64,000 nucleotides of DNA. It comes from Tricholoma matsutake (Eukaryota > Basidiomycota > Agaricomycetes > Agaricales > Tricholomataceae). The notes under the pieces were generated by a model. The model saw only the letters and a program-made list of their open reading frames with translations. It did no database searches and was not told where the DNA came from. Of this stretch, positions 21,707-33,654 are shown piece by piece. Position numbers and translations under genes: made by a program. The stretch is from NCBI GenBank assembly GCA_026075535.2, contig AP026539.1:8990001-9054000 (forward strand), written 5' to 3'. Positions within the stretch are counted from its first letter, which is position 1. Each line of letters starts with the position of its first letter.

Positions 21707-22112
21707 CGATGACAGATTTCAGGCATGCTATAGGGCTCCAGTCTACTGGAATTAGATGGCCTAAGACATCACACCATCATCTATGCAGCCATCCACAGAG
21801 GTTTAGGAGGTTACTGGGATATGATTTTGGCTCGTGATGTTTGAGCGTGTCATATAGAACAGGAATGCAGACCAAGCATGAGGCATTCTTTGCAGAAGTT
21901 CCTCAACAAACTGAGCCAGCTCCTTGAGTGCTGGTCTCGGGCAGGGAAACACTTATGTCAGCTGAGTCAGCATGTCCTGCATCGTGTTGGGACATGGCAG
22001 CTGTGCAGTGGGGTGGGAACAGTGCTGGTCATCGTTTGTGATGGTGAGGGTGACTGATGGCTGGGTGGAGCTGGGAGACACATTGATGATGTAGATACAG
22101 TTAGCTGAGTAT
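21707..22112. other. No gene seen between copia and the next element
   Basis: About 400 bp without a recognisable reading frame. It is presumably the original sequence into which the copia element and the neighbouring TIR element inserted. Confidence 0.35.
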
Positions 22113-22120
22113 TGCGCAGC

Positions 22121-22972
22121 TAGTGTTTAAAGGTTCAGTCCATAGGACCAAAGACCAAACCAGACTGAACCGTGGTCCATGGTTTGGTCTATGCAATCTT
22201 TCTGAAAAAATGATTAACTGAAACTGTCGGTTTGGTTAATGGTTCACTTGTTTTGGAAACATACAAAAACCATTGTAAAACTGGTCTTTTTGCATTACAT
22301 ATGAACTAATGTACATATTATATACAAGAGACTAACTATGAGGGAGATGTCATGAGAATTGGTGGGGTTTATATATGTTACAGTAATTGTACATGGTTCA
22401 ATGTCCACACCTCATCACAGGGGGTAAACCCATGAGTCATGTCACCATGAGGCATGGGTTTTCCCCAATTAAAAAGTACCCCTGCATTTTTACTGTTATT
22501 TTTTATGATATTTGAGAGGAAATTACTGAAAAAGATGTTTGCATCTCATTGCAGGGGGTAAACCCACCAGTCATGTCACCATGACTTGTGGGTTTTTCCC
22601 ACAATGTCATCAAAAAGTACCCCTGCATTTTTTACTGTTATTTTTCATGATATTTGATAAAAATTTGCTGAAAAAGATGTCCATGCCTCATCACAGGGGG
22701 TTGTGGTGGCTCAGTACTGTAATGGCACAGGACAATGACCCCCCACCCTCACTACAAAAGCAAGATTGTGGGGCTATTTTTATTATCTCATTCTTTTTCT
22801 TTCAGTCTTTTATATACTACAATTTATTTAGAGTCAAAAACTGGTAGACTGAACCGATTAGGACCAGTCCTAATCAGTTCAGTTATGGTCCAACTGACTT
22901 GGGGTACTGGTCTAGACCAGTTAACCCTCTTAGAGGTCAAAAAACTGGACTGACCAGAACCTTAAAACACTA
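22121..22972. mobile_element. Non-autonomous TIR element, 8-bp TSD TGYGCAGC
   Basis: The 852-bp element begins TAGTGTTTAAAGGTTC and ends with the reverse complement of TAGTGTTTTAAGGTTC. TGCGCAGC at 22113-22120 and TGTGCAGC at 22973-22980 flank it; the single mismatch is a CpG transition. Eight-bp TSDs point to hAT or to KDZ/Zisupton-type elements. The ends carry CAGTCC/GGACC-type subterminal repeats. Inside, a unit of about 135 bp starting at CTCATCACAGGGGGTAAACC is repeated twice in full (22411 and 22548) and once in part (22688). No transposase. Confidence 0.8.
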
Positions 22973-22980
22973 TGTGCAGC

Positions 22981-23551
22981 CCAATCAGATCAATTGATAA
23001 GCCCCTCCACACAACCTCCACAAGGGTTACTCATCACTAGAATTTGTAAGGGTATGTTGTGATTTCCAGATAAGCCATCTGGGGACCCCCTCCCCCCTTC
23101 CTTACCATATATAGTAATCATTTCATTATGTAATCATTGTATAACATATTTCCCTAGCACCTACATTGTCTTGCTAACCAGAAACTCCATGTTTTGTGAG
23201 ATATAAATCATTACTGAGTTACCAACCAGCTTGGGACATGCCACAGCACTGGTACATGGCAAAAGGAAGTCGCTCAACCAACATGTGATCTAATGACTCA
23301 GCACCCAGATAAGGAGAAATGTTACACATACTTGGTTTTTCACTGTGTTCCGATTCTCTTTCACTTTGTTGTGCTTAGATTGTGGTGAGAAAAGGTATTT
23401 TTATGCATAATGAAGCACATAAATCATGATTACAAACCAGATAAGGTCACATGAGCCCCCCCCACATACCGTCTCAGAATCTGCTGGCAAGTACCCCTTG
23501 CCCCTCCATGTACCATGCAGGGTCTTCCAAATCAGGTAGCATGTCCCAGAA
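22981..23551. other. No gene seen
   Basis: Spacer between two TIR elements. No reading frame with recognisable motifs and no repeats beyond short C-runs. Confidence 0.35.
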
Positions 23552-23559
23552 CCCACTAA

Positions 23560-24609
23560 TAGTGTTGCTGTGAGGTGAGGTAGAGGTACCTCAAGGTGAT
23601 TTTATTTTAAACTCAGCCCACCTCAAGGTACCTGGAGTTCATCTGTAGGTGAGTGCTACCTACTGTCACTGCTGTCATGACTTCAAAGACAACAAACACC
23701 GGTCTATCATTACAACACCCAAAAAGGTTATTGACAGCATTGGGAAAGTTTCTTGACACCTAAAATTCAGGAGCACCAACACTCTCCTCCCATCAACAAG
23801 CAGTTCTAGTGAAGCAAGCTGAGGATGCAGCTGCAGTAGCTGCTGAACAAAGCCCAACTGATCTTGCTGATGACAAGGGATTTGTTGATCATGATGAAGA
23901 TGATATATTTGTGCAAAATGTACTGTAGAGGGTCTGTAAACCAATTCTGCCCCAATTTTTGCTACAAAGCCCAGGCCTGAGCCCAAGCCTAGCCTGAGCC
24001 CTCAACTAGGGCTCAGCTCATGATCTATCCAAGCCTAAGCCTGGTCAAGCCGAGCCCAAGCCTGGGCTTTTGAGCTGAGCCAAGCCCTGTACATCACTAA
24101 TGTAGGGGTTTGGCCGGGGAGTGCTGGAGCTCTGCTGTCCAATACAGCTGCAAGATTGTGGGTCTAAACATGCACAAGACTGGCCAGACATTATTCCAGG
24201 AATGTGGGGAGTATGAACAAGGCAAAAAAGACATGAACTTGGATACACTTTACTTATATTTTATCACACTAAACCATTCAACGATTGAGGAAGTCATGCT
24301 AAACACATCGAAATCTTGTTTTTTGCACCATTAAATTGTGCAGCTGATGGGCTTGATATATTGGACAGCATGTAAAGAGGATACAAACAATTGAATAGAG
24401 GGTAAGGGGAGAAAGAGAGAGCTAGCAGTACAGCAGACTCCTTCATTCATGAAGACTGAAGAGGATTGACATGAAAGGAAGGTGTGCTGATTAACCTCAA
24501 GGCACCTCAAGGCAAGGTGTACATCAATCACCTTGAGGTTCCAAATTGGGAATTGGCTTGAGCTGAGGTAAGGTTGAGTTTAAGGTACCTCAGCCTTGTG
24601 GCAACACTA
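23560..24609. mobile_element. Non-autonomous TIR element, 8-bp TSD CCCACTAA
   Basis: The 1050-bp element begins TAGTGTTGCTGTGAGG and ends with the reverse complement of TAGTGTTGCCACAAGG. The 8-bp direct repeat CCCACTAA at 23552-23559 and 24610-24617 is perfect. Subterminal AGGTACCTCAAGG repeats are present at both ends. A GC-rich block at 23,965-24,099 made of GAGCCCAAGCCT units looks like one end of a further, nested element. Short minus-strand frames (23,675-23,986) have no recognisable function. Confidence 0.8.
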
Positions 24610-24617
24610 CCCACTAA

Positions 24618-25883
24618 GCAACTTAGTTTTCATAGGATGTGATTTGGCTGGGCCAGCCACCCAAAAACTGCATGCCCCATGAAAGCCTAAGCTCCCTGTT
24701 ATTCATGGGTCAACCTCAGTAAAAAATTTATGTAAAAGTCACATGGGTGTCATGTTGAGTCATGTGGTTGTCAGGTATCTGTAAAAATAATGACATTTGG
24801 GGTCAGATCAATATTGATCAATTTAGCTATTCAGCCCATTCCCTTGTGACAGCACCCACAACCACACCCTCAATGTGCAGCTTGCAGCCTAACTTTGGAC
24901 TTACAACTTTTTTCACACTAAGTTGGAATTCCCACCCTGCCTTTTTTGCTGCCACGTCGTAGTGTCCTCACCACCTTCCACCTCCCATTCTCCTCCTCCT
25001 GTTCCACCATTGCCCTTGGTTGCTGCCATGTCAAATACCAACAGCAGTACACTGCAAATGACAGACCCTCTACCTGCTCAGGCCTACACAATGTCTTCAC
25101 AATGTGCCTTTTTTGTGCTCCCCCCTTACTCCTCAAGCTTACCCCATTGCCTTGATATCTTTGTATTTCAGTTCATCAATGTTCATCTCCAGGACAACGA
25201 GGCCATCACGGCAGCAGTAGCAGCAATGATCACAACAAGACTGAACATTGCCATGACCGCCCCTTTTTCAGCAGAGTGGTAGCATGCTTACTGCTCCTTA
25301 GTGCAAGGTTAGAAAGGAATGGGGTAGTGGTGTTGAGAGCCTGAGGCTAGTACAGTAGCTGCCTGACCAGGCCAAATTCTTGTTTTGCATATATTCTATG
25401 TCCCCACAATGTCTAGTGCTTAGCTGCTACTATAGTGTTATTATACCTTCAATAGGATATTGTTCAACATATAAATTGGACACGACTGTTGCATGACTAT
25501 TACATGACTATTACCTGACTTACATGACATTTACATGACTATGCCATTTTGATTAAGGAACTGACAACTGGTTGACTTTGTAGTCAGGCATAGTCAGGGG
25601 ATTGTAAAAAATACAGCTATTCTAGTCGGGTCCCTGTCAGGTCCCTGTGGTTCCCACATTTGATGACATCAGCTGGACTTTTACAGTACTTTTACTTGAC
25701 TTTCTTTTTTACTGAGGGTCAACAGTGATTAATAATTTTTATGTCACACTTTGTATTGATACAGGGAACCACAATATCTATATACAGAAACTAATTTTGC
25801 TTTCTCCTGAAAGTGTGCATCTCCATCAAAAAGGTCTGTCATCTCTCAGAGGTACTCTTCTCACATTGCTGCCAGCATGGCAT
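24618..25883. other. No recognised gene; left flank of the large element
   Basis: A plus frame at 24923-25282 is Pro/Ser/Cys rich and unrecognised. CATGACTATTA-type short tandem words occur near 25,485-25,540. This is the sequence in which the 36-kb element inserted. Confidence 0.3.
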
Positions 25884-25891
25884 GCTGACAG

Positions 25892-26055
25892 TAGGGTTGC
25901 CAAAGTTCAGTTCAGTCCAGTTCTTGGCACTTTTTGCCTGAACTGAACTTTCACTAATTCTCCAGAACAGAACTGAGAACAGAACAGAACAGGAAAGAAC
26001 TGGTTCTCAACAGTTCTGTTCAGTCCAGTTCTCAGTTTGAACTGGTGAACTGAGA
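25892..26055 (+). repeat. Left TIR and subterminal repeats of the giant element
   Basis: The 22-bp TIR is followed by many CAGTTC and GAACTG/GAACAG words in both orientations. Such arrays are typical binding regions for transposases at element ends; the binding itself is inference. Confidence 0.8.
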
Positions 26056-26540
26056 TAAAAAAACAAAAAATATGCTATGTACCCATTTTTGCACACCAGA
26101 TGAGCCCAATGATGTGTCAAAAGCCTACTTGCAGACCCCAGAAGTCAGCACTCTTGTTATCTCTGACTTCCAGGAATGGAAGGAGCAAGAATGGGCTTGG
26201 GGGCTTGAAACATCACCTAGATGGCATTTAGCAAGAGGAGTACCAGTGGTGGATGATGATTAACATTGTTCAATGCAGTGTAAGAGTGTCCTCTTACATC
26301 AGCAAGCCATTATCACATGCATCCAGTTCCACTGGTATATAGTCTATACTTCGAGTACAAATGAGTGGGCTCGAGATGAGCAGGTTGGGAATATGGTGGG
26401 CAAACATAAGATGATGAATTTTGACAAAAGAATTGTTGTGGGGGTAAAAGAAAATAAGGTGGAGCTCGTCATTACCTTGTTCATTGTTGCAGAGTCCCAA
26501 ACAGCTGTATACAGTCTGTCTTCAGACAGGAGATATCTCA

Positions 26541-27760
26541 TCACTGGGTGCAAGGGGTGATTGGCATTGATGCAGCATCTTCAGCCCAGTTGAAATGTGC
26601 AGGTGATGGGGCTGAACACAGGGGTACAGAGCTCACAGGGAGTGACACAGGAGACAGTGGCTGTGGGGTTGGAGACCAGTCATCAGCTGTTGAAGATGCT
26701 GGGAGCAGCAAAATGGCTTGTTTATGGTCAAGCTGAGGGGATACAGGCGGCGTAGACCCTTTAGGAAAACGAGGAAATTTAGGGGGTGGTGTAGTTAACA
26801 CCATGCCATTTTTTTTTGTAGTCATTTGTATTCATTGTCAAGGGCTGCTGTACATAGCAAATGGTGCATTGGCAGGTATGCTGGGGTTGGCTGGGGTGCA
26901 TGGGCAGTGAATGGGGCACAGGCAATGAACAGGGGGTGTTGACAGTTGTCAACAGCATCGTCAGTGACGTGGCAGGGGTGTACCACACAGATGACACCCA
27001 AATGGTGCATTTATGGGGAGTCTGGGGTGAGCTGGGTGGCTGGGATGGGGTTGGCAGTGAACGGGGGGTGTCCCCAGCTGTAGACATTGTCGTTGATGAT
27101 GAGGTGGTGACATGAGGCAAAGGTGGCATTTGTGGTGACATGACAGCAGCAGTGGGCTTGGGGTGCACAACAGGGGACTGGGGGCAAACTGGGGGTGACA
27201 GGGGCATGTGGGAAATGGTACAGGCTGTTGCTGAGGGAGGTGGAGCTTGTGGGGTTTGTCTGTTGAGCAGACAGTGTGTTTCAATGAATGCAGTCTCACA
27301 AATCTGTTTCCCAGGCTGTGGACAGTTGTTGTTGTTGTTGTCAACGATGTTGGTAGCTGTGACAGTGACAGTAACAGGTCTTGTGGGGAGGTGCAGTAGG
27401 TGGGGGTTAAGAAATGAGACAGGTGGGCTGAAGATGACAGGTGAGACCAGCAGGGTGGAAATGAGCCAGGTGGGGAGTTGTTGGGGGGAGTTGTTGTGCA
27501 TCACTTGAGTCATTGGGAAGCAAGGTGGGGTTGGTAATGGTTGTGCTGGGTCGTTTGAAGTGTTTGGAGCTGAGCAAGACAGGTGGGGTCCGAGACAAGG
27601 TATAGGCAGTGTACAAACAAGAGTAGTTGATAGTTCAAGGTCTGTGTCTGGTGTGAAAAAATTGACCATTTCAGCAATTTCAGGGTCAGTGAGGTTTCAG
27701 GAAAAGAACATGTATGAGAGTGTAGAGTGTAGATAGTAAGTTCATTATTAAAAAAAAGTG
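26541..27760 (-). CDS. Unrecognised Pro/Ser/Thr-rich protein
   Basis: A minus-strand frame of about 296 residues (26779-27669) continues in another frame to 26541. It is strongly low complexity (PPTP, PLSPPVCPQSPVVHP, TTSSSTTMSTAGDT, DNNNNN). Upstream, NLTDPEIAEMVNFFTPDTD looks like ordinary coding sequence preceded by an in-frame TGA. It lies downstream of the KDZ transposase on the same strand within the giant element, so it may be a cargo gene or the remains of one. No motif I recognise. Confidence 0.35.
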
Positions 27761-27932
27761 GAAGGAAGCCAAAGCTTCCAACACTAAAGGAAACCAAGAA
27801 CTATAAGGAACTTAGTATATTTCGGGGGAGGAAACTAAGATACAGTACAAATACTCAAAGTATAGACTATATACCAGTGGAATAACATGTGATACTGGAT
27901 GCATGTGATAATGGCTTGCTGATGTAAGAGGA

Positions 27933-30305
27933 CTACTGCTGGCATTCAATGTCTAACGAGGTGTTAATCATCTGTGCATCACTGACAGCAGATTGCCCAG
28001 CAAGCACCACAACTGTTTCAGCCTGGATAAGCTTCTGGTACACATGACCCTGGGTTGGAGGACCTATCAACTGCATTAACAAATGTAGAACATTTATTTG
28101 AAGATATGAGCATACCATTTTTAATCCAAGGGATGTATACACTGGTCCATTCTCCATTGATCTTTTTAACCATATCATCCATCTTCTCCCATTCATCCAC
28201 CAGTGTGGGACCATGGCACTCTGACAACTTGAGCAGTGTTTGATTGACTACCTTAATCTGGGATAGTGCAGCTTTGTATAGCCATGTAAGTGTAGCAGCT
28301 ATTCACATGGTTGACTTTACTGATAGTGAGATAAATATATGGAGATGTACTGGTCTGATGATATTTTGTCCAGTTCCAATACCCAAAGAAGTCATTGAGT
28401 GTATCGTGGTGGTGACCATCATTTTGCTCCTTCGTACTGCCTGCCGTTTGATTCTGCTCCACCCACCCAGTTTCAATCATCTCCCCATATGTCTCACCAG
28501 AATACTTAATATACTTGAATGCCCACAAAACTTGACAAAGATGAAGGTGCCCTTGGATATGTGCACTTGGGATTGCTCTGTGGATGCATGAAATAATCGG
28601 CAACATGGTAGGGAATCGTTCACAGAAGCGCTTGAGAAGATTTATCCAAAACTGACACCAGATATTGTAGCTTAGCATAATCCAATGGTTGTTCATGCAT
28701 TTAGCAAGAGCGAATGCAAGAGCATAGTCAGTGTTGGCAAATCTGGACATGGTATCAGTCTATAAGTTGAAAAACAAGCAGGTTCACACTTACACTTTGC
28801 CTTTCATCAAATCAACTAGTCCTTGTGGCATGTAGAAACCATGACGTGCACACTGGACAGCCACAACCCCACTAATATCTGCATTCTTGAATTTGATGAG
28901 ATTCTGCAGTCGAACTGCACGGAGATGACTACAAGTGGATTTCCACATGAGAAATGAAAAAATATAACTCGAACACAAGGATAGAACATACATCACAATC
29001 AGGTTGGACACAGGCAAGGTACTTCTTATATTGTGCATTCTCAACAAAATATGCATTGCCTTGATTCAATGCTACATTGTCCGGATCGCCATTCTTGCGC
29101 TTTTGTTGAAGCCGAAAATTGCCATCCATTTACAAGAAAAGTGTATACTTGTGTCTAACAATGTACGATCAGGGGAGAATAACACAGCCTGATTGTAGAA
29201 CTTACATCTCAGTCTCTGGTGCCTCATCAATAGTTTTCTTATCCAAGTTAAAGCCAACTTCAGGACAGGAAGGACATCTTATCATCAAAGAGCCTGGCCG
29301 CCAATGAGTAAGGATAGTGTCAATCGCGTGTGCTTGGCCCGAACGTCTTTGAGTTGCAAGGTGGTGCCAGATACACTCGACATAACAGAATTCCTTGTAA
29401 CGATTCTAGAATATCAATCAGTATCTTGAACCCCAGAGTGAATTTCCCATGCTGACCAGGGTCTGCTGGGGGAATGCTGCATTCAAATGCTTCCAAAGTG
29501 CATCTATATAATCCAGTGCAGACTTTTTTGAGGTTAAACTGTGCATATGAAAGTCGTTGAGAACTGCAAAGGTGAAGGTGGTCTCAGGCCTTTGCATTGT
29601 GGCAGGAAACAGCTGGGATTGAACAAGTTGAATGGCCTCTGGGACATTGTCACATCGACAATATTCGATACAAACATGGTGGATTCCGTTGGTATGAACA
29701 ATCATGGTGTCACATCCAGGTCCAGGGAGACAGTTCCTGCACTTCTCACCACAATGTCCCAGAAAAATTGCAGCACCAAGGGTGTATAATGACGTGTGTT
29801 TGAAGTGGGTGCCACTCCATTTGCTGATGTGATGAAATGGATGTTGGATGTGCATGGAAATGATGCAGGTATGGCAGAGCAATCAAGGTTGGAAACATTC
29901 TTCACATTTGTAGCATGCTGTTTCAGAGCCACATGAGCACTGGCCCCCAATGTCCTTGTGGTAGTGTGTTGAAAGAATTGCAGCTTGAAGAGTATCAAAG
30001 TGAGGGGTGAAGTGTTCCATCATGATTGAGATGCCCTGGTTCAATTGTCAGTGAGTGGCAAGGACAAGACTCAAAGTAAATACCTGGTTGCGCTTCTTAG
30101 GTTGTGGTTTGGTTTTTTGCTCAGATCCAACAGTAGCTGGAGGAGGCTCTGTATGGGGCTTCTTCTCGCTCCTCACATTGTGTAGACTATAAGTTAATGA
30201 GGTCGTAGTGCAGGTGGCAGTAGCTGAGATATGAACTTTGTTCTCATCATCAGAATCGGGATTGACACCGCCAATGCCCTTACATTGCTTCCTTGAATGA
30301 GCCAT
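27933..30305 (-). pseudogene. KDZ transposase with CxC2 cysteine cluster
   Basis: Starts MAHSRKQCKGIGG at 30305. A zinc cluster CSCGSETACYKCEECF...LLCHTC leads to WSGTHFKHTSLYTLG, GEKCRNCLPGPGCDTMIVHT, NGIHHVCIEYCRC and QLFPATMQRPETTFTFAVL, the CxC2 block of fungal KDZ proteins. The RNase H-fold core follows in pieces: DGNFRLQQKRKNGDPD, then ISGVVAVQCARHGFYMPQGL, then SRFANTDYALAFALAKCM, LSYNIWCQF, a GETYGEMIETGW segment and DTLNDFFGYWNW. The C-terminal coiled part ends near 27933 in shifted frames. An intron of about 40 nt at 28,751-28,790 joins MKGK to TDTMSRF. An in-frame TGA at 29885-29883 (CFQP then LLCHTC) and late frameshifts make this copy inactive. It would have mobilised the surrounding element. 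Confidence 0.85.
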
Positions 30306-31640
30306 GCATGCAAGTGAAGAGGGAAAACAGACACATTGTCACTGAGGATTGAAAAATTGTATAACCAGAGTTATGGGCAAAGCGAGTGGCAAAGTGGGTG
30401 GCAAAGTGGGTGGCAAAGCAGGTGGCAAGATCTTTGAAGACCAAGAATATGTAGAAAGCACAACACATGCCACTTAGTGACAATACCCAATTAGTGGAAT
30501 GAAGATGCTCTGCAAGAAGGCAGAGCATTGTCCTTAACCCAGGTACAGGGCTACATGTCAGGTATTGACTAGGCAGCATGGGTGCAAGCAAAACATTGAG
30601 TGACAAAAAGTCTGAACTTGGTTCATTGAGTGATGAAAAGTCTGAACTCAACAGAGGTGACGAAAAGTCTGAACCTCATGGTAGCTAATGGGTTGGATTG
30701 GTGAGAGCAGAGATCCAGGGAGTACAGCGGCTATGGTGAGTGAGGCAGAGGAGATGCGTCGACAATGTATCTGTGGATTGGGGAGGACAATGGTGTGCAG
30801 GTGAAAGTGTTGAAAGGACAAATGTTTAGCTTCCCACGGCATCCAGTCAGGTGATGCTGGAAACACATTGCATCCAAGTCACATCAGAGTACTTAGATCA
30901 ATGGATGGATTTATGAAACGTGACATCATTCACCATGCTCAACCTTATGTATTATTAGATAGAAATGGGGGAACAGGTAAGGGAAAGATTGGAAATATAA
31001 CTACTCCCTACTAGAAATACAACCATGCTTACTAGAATTCCAGGTAGTGGTATTTTATCTTTCCTAATAGAATACAGTTGGTCAGATGGGCAGGGAGTAA
31101 AGTGGAAGCAATACCGGTTATCCACGAGGTGCTTAATCCTTTGTAAATCACCACATGTGTACCTAGCAATGTGTGAGATAATTCCAGGAGTATATATTAG
31201 TGTATCAAACACACCTTTCTTGTTCTGTCACTGGCCTGATGGTGCCTCGATTGCCTATCTTTCCGTCATTCAATGGACGAATCCTTGGATGTCTTCATGA
31301 GCAGTTTGAGCAGGTGCAAATGAAAAGATATACAACATATGGATTGTCCGCACCATGCATGATGTCTGCAGTGTAGAAATATGCCACGCAAGTTTGTGGT
31401 GGTTGTACCTATTGTTGGTTTGGGTGTGGATGGCATGTTTCACCAGAGTAAGGTCTTATATATTGTACAAAACAAAAACACACCTGAACAATAAACCTGC
31501 CAAGTGACAGCCACAGTTCTGAACAATAACATTTTCTAAGTTCAAAGATACACAACCTGCATGAACATAAGGCTGATGAAAAGTCGAAGCCATGATGACA
31601 GATGAAAAGTCAAAGTTGTGATGACAGACAAAGAGTTGTA
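30306..31640. other. Spacer with short tandem repeats
   Basis: A 12-bp unit GGTGGCAAAGTG stands four times at about 30,379-30,425. AAAAGTCTGAAC recurs three times at 30,608-30,674, with a related GATGAAAAGTC pair near 31,572 and 31,600. No convincing gene on either strand; the interval lies between the divergent start regions of KDZ transposase and upstream sequence. Confidence 0.4.
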
Positions 31641-31641
31641 A

Positions 31642-32615
31642 TCATGTACTGCTCTTGGCTGCAAGTTTTGGAGCAGGGCATTGAGCTGATTCACGGTAGC
31701 GCTTGGGTTTTGGTTCTTCAGAAGGGCTAGCATCTGCCTGTCTCTTCTCGGCATGCCCCGTAACTGTGGTAGTCTTGGTGACAACGGAGGGCTGTGTTGA
31801 AGCACCATCTGCATCTGTTGATGAGATGCTTGATGTGTGTGTGATGGGAGTTACAGTGCCAGTGGTCTGATGAGCAACAAGATTTGAGGACAATCCAAGT
31901 GATGTTGAAGTGAGAGTGATGCATTGAGCTTCATCATCATCAGCTATGCCATCATCCTCAGTGTCACCATTACCATCTTCATCGTCAACAGACAATTTAC
32001 AGAGGCTATTCATGGATGCTGTTTGAAGGGCATCTCCTCCAATGCAGTCCTCTTCAAGTTTCTGTTGGATGGCTTTATGCTATGTGATATGAAGAAACAC
32101 TAACAAACTCACTGCCTTAGCCTTTGCCTTCTCAACTATATGTTCCAATTCCTCCAGAAGTGCCGAAATAATGATTCCAGCTGATGATCCACTGAGCGCT
32201 GATGTGATAGCTTTGCATAAGGAGTTGTCCAGGGCCTGTATGACTATAAGCAAGCACACATGCAATGCAGGGGATGAAACCACACCTTCTTATACTTCAG
32301 GAGCACTGCCACCTTGTTTTGAAAGGCTTGCCCAGTGACATGATACTTGAATCCCTTGCTACAAAGCCTATAATATGTGTCAGTCAGTTGAACATAGCAA
32401 CACAAAGTCCATACATGCCTTTGTGCAATCTCGTCCCATGCTGCTCCCTTGCTCCCATGAGGCTCGAGGTAAGGTGGTTTATCAACAATGAGCCAGACGA
32501 GTGTAACAAGATCATTGCCTCCAAACACTGCCTTGTCGGATGTGATCACAGGTGCATCTGTCTTCTTCGCTGCTTTCCCTTGGCCTTTTTTCCCTGCCTT
32601 GGCACTGTTGAGCTA
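31642..32615 (-). pseudogene. SANT/Myb-like gene beside the KDZ transposase
   Basis: The start region is basic (SAKAGKKGQGKAAKKTDAP). It is followed by FGGNDLVTLVWLIVDKPPYL, EPHGSKGAAWDEIAQRHV, YYRLCSKGFKYHVTGQ and NKVAVLLKYKK, the pattern of SANT/Myb-like DNA-binding proteins found with Agaricomycete transposons. An intron of about 42 nt leads to ALSGSSAGIIISALLEELEH and a helical stretch, then after a frame break near 32,080 to KKLEEDCIGGDALQTASMNS-like sequence and a Ser/Thr-rich tail with KRQADASPSEEPKPKRY. It is transcribed in the same direction as the transposase and probably supplied target or end recognition. Partly decayed; true start not seen. Confidence 0.6.
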
Positions 32616-33310
32616 TCCTATCCAGTTTGAATTGAATTGAAACTCTGAGTGGAATTGTCAGGTGCAAATACACTCTAATAAGGTTGCTGATGAAAAAAAC
32701 TTGAAGCCTATTCCATGTGAACTGAAGATACATATACCAGATTTTGCTGAAATTCCTCCCCACATCTTTTTTTTCCCATTCGATACACCTACCCTCTCAT
32801 TGTTTCTCTCCAGTTTTCCACTTCTCTCTCTCTCTCTCTGTTTTTGGTGTGTTTCGCATTTCTATTTCCCAACATAGCCCCACTGACCCTGGGCCATATA
32901 GAGTCAGCACGGCTTTTGGCTTTTGACATGCTTGCTTCACTCTTCACTCTTGCTTCTGGAACTCGGTGTTGACTCTACTTTTATCTGCCATTGGATTTTT
33001 GTTACCCATTGTCTGCGGGTCTGACTATACGTCTCCTGCCCTGAGTCCAACTTTTCGTTGCTCAGTCCTGAGTCCAACTGTTCATTGCTCAGCCTCCATG
33101 GAAACTTCAAGTAACCAACCTGAAACCCTTGCTTGGGGCTTAGGGCAATATCTGTTCTCACCAGATATCTTTGTCCTGCTAACTGGGTTACTTCGGGGTC
33201 TTTTGTGCCTATCTTGTTGGTCAAGACCATCTACGTTTGCTGAAGCTCTCAGTGAGTAAATCTCTTTCACACATTTATTATTCTCATAATTTGCAGAGTT
33301 TTTTTTTTAC
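32616..33310. other. Upstream region of gene A, no gene recognised
   Basis: Pyrimidine-rich sequence (32,790-32,850) with plus frames such as 32966-33259 that have no recognisable motif. The C/T-rich tract and nearness to the gene A start suggest a promoter region; this is inference. Confidence 0.3.
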
Positions 33311-33362
33311 ATGGCCACCCCACTTACCAAAAAGGATCTATTGAAGTTCAGGATCCCCGGCA
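33311..33362 (+). pseudogene. Gene A, exon 1 (split by gypsy-1)
   Basis: ATG at 33311 begins MATPLTKKDLLKFRIPG. The exon ends at 33362 and a GT donor follows (GTATGTTAT, 33363-33371); then the gypsy-1 LTR begins. The matching acceptor CCATAG is at 44486-44491 on the other side, and the next exon continues TPLCITDGKVGALLFDGNYF in frame. The intron without the retroelement is 56 nt, normal for this genome. Confidence 0.7.
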
Positions 33363-33371
33363 GTATGTTAT

Positions 33372-33545
33372 TGTAATGAAACTTGTTTATACTTACTTGT
33401 ACCCCTGGCACATTCCTTATTCGGTACTGGTTTAGTATTAGGTAACAACCTTTCTTACACTACTACCATACCTACAGCAATACCATTTGGTCAAGCTCTG
33501 GGTGTCTGTAGTGAGTAAGACTGCATAAAGGACTGAACCTTTACA
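33372..33545 (+). repeat. 5' LTR of gypsy-1
   Basis: TGTAATGAAACTTG...ACTGAACCTTTACA, 174 bp. It is followed directly by TTTTTTTTGAGCTAT, a motif also found directly after the 5' LTR of gypsy-2. Confidence 0.92.
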
Positions 33546-33654
33546 TTTTTTTGAGCTATACCAGCTATACTTGCTTTACCAGCTTTATCATCTATCCCCA
33601 CACTCCCTCCACATCAACTTCCTTTACCCCATCTCGAAGAGCAACAATGGCAGA

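Noticed and set aside
23965..24099. GC-rich GAGCCCAAGCCT block ending CATCACTA, possible end of another TIR element (reverse complement TAGTGATGTACAGGG)
   Set aside because: Only one end could be found, with no partner and no TSD, so it is not listed as an element.
26861..27508. Plus-strand Gly/Val-rich frames opposite the Pro-rich frame
   Set aside because: Shadow of a Pro/Ser/Thr-rich low-complexity region on the other strand.
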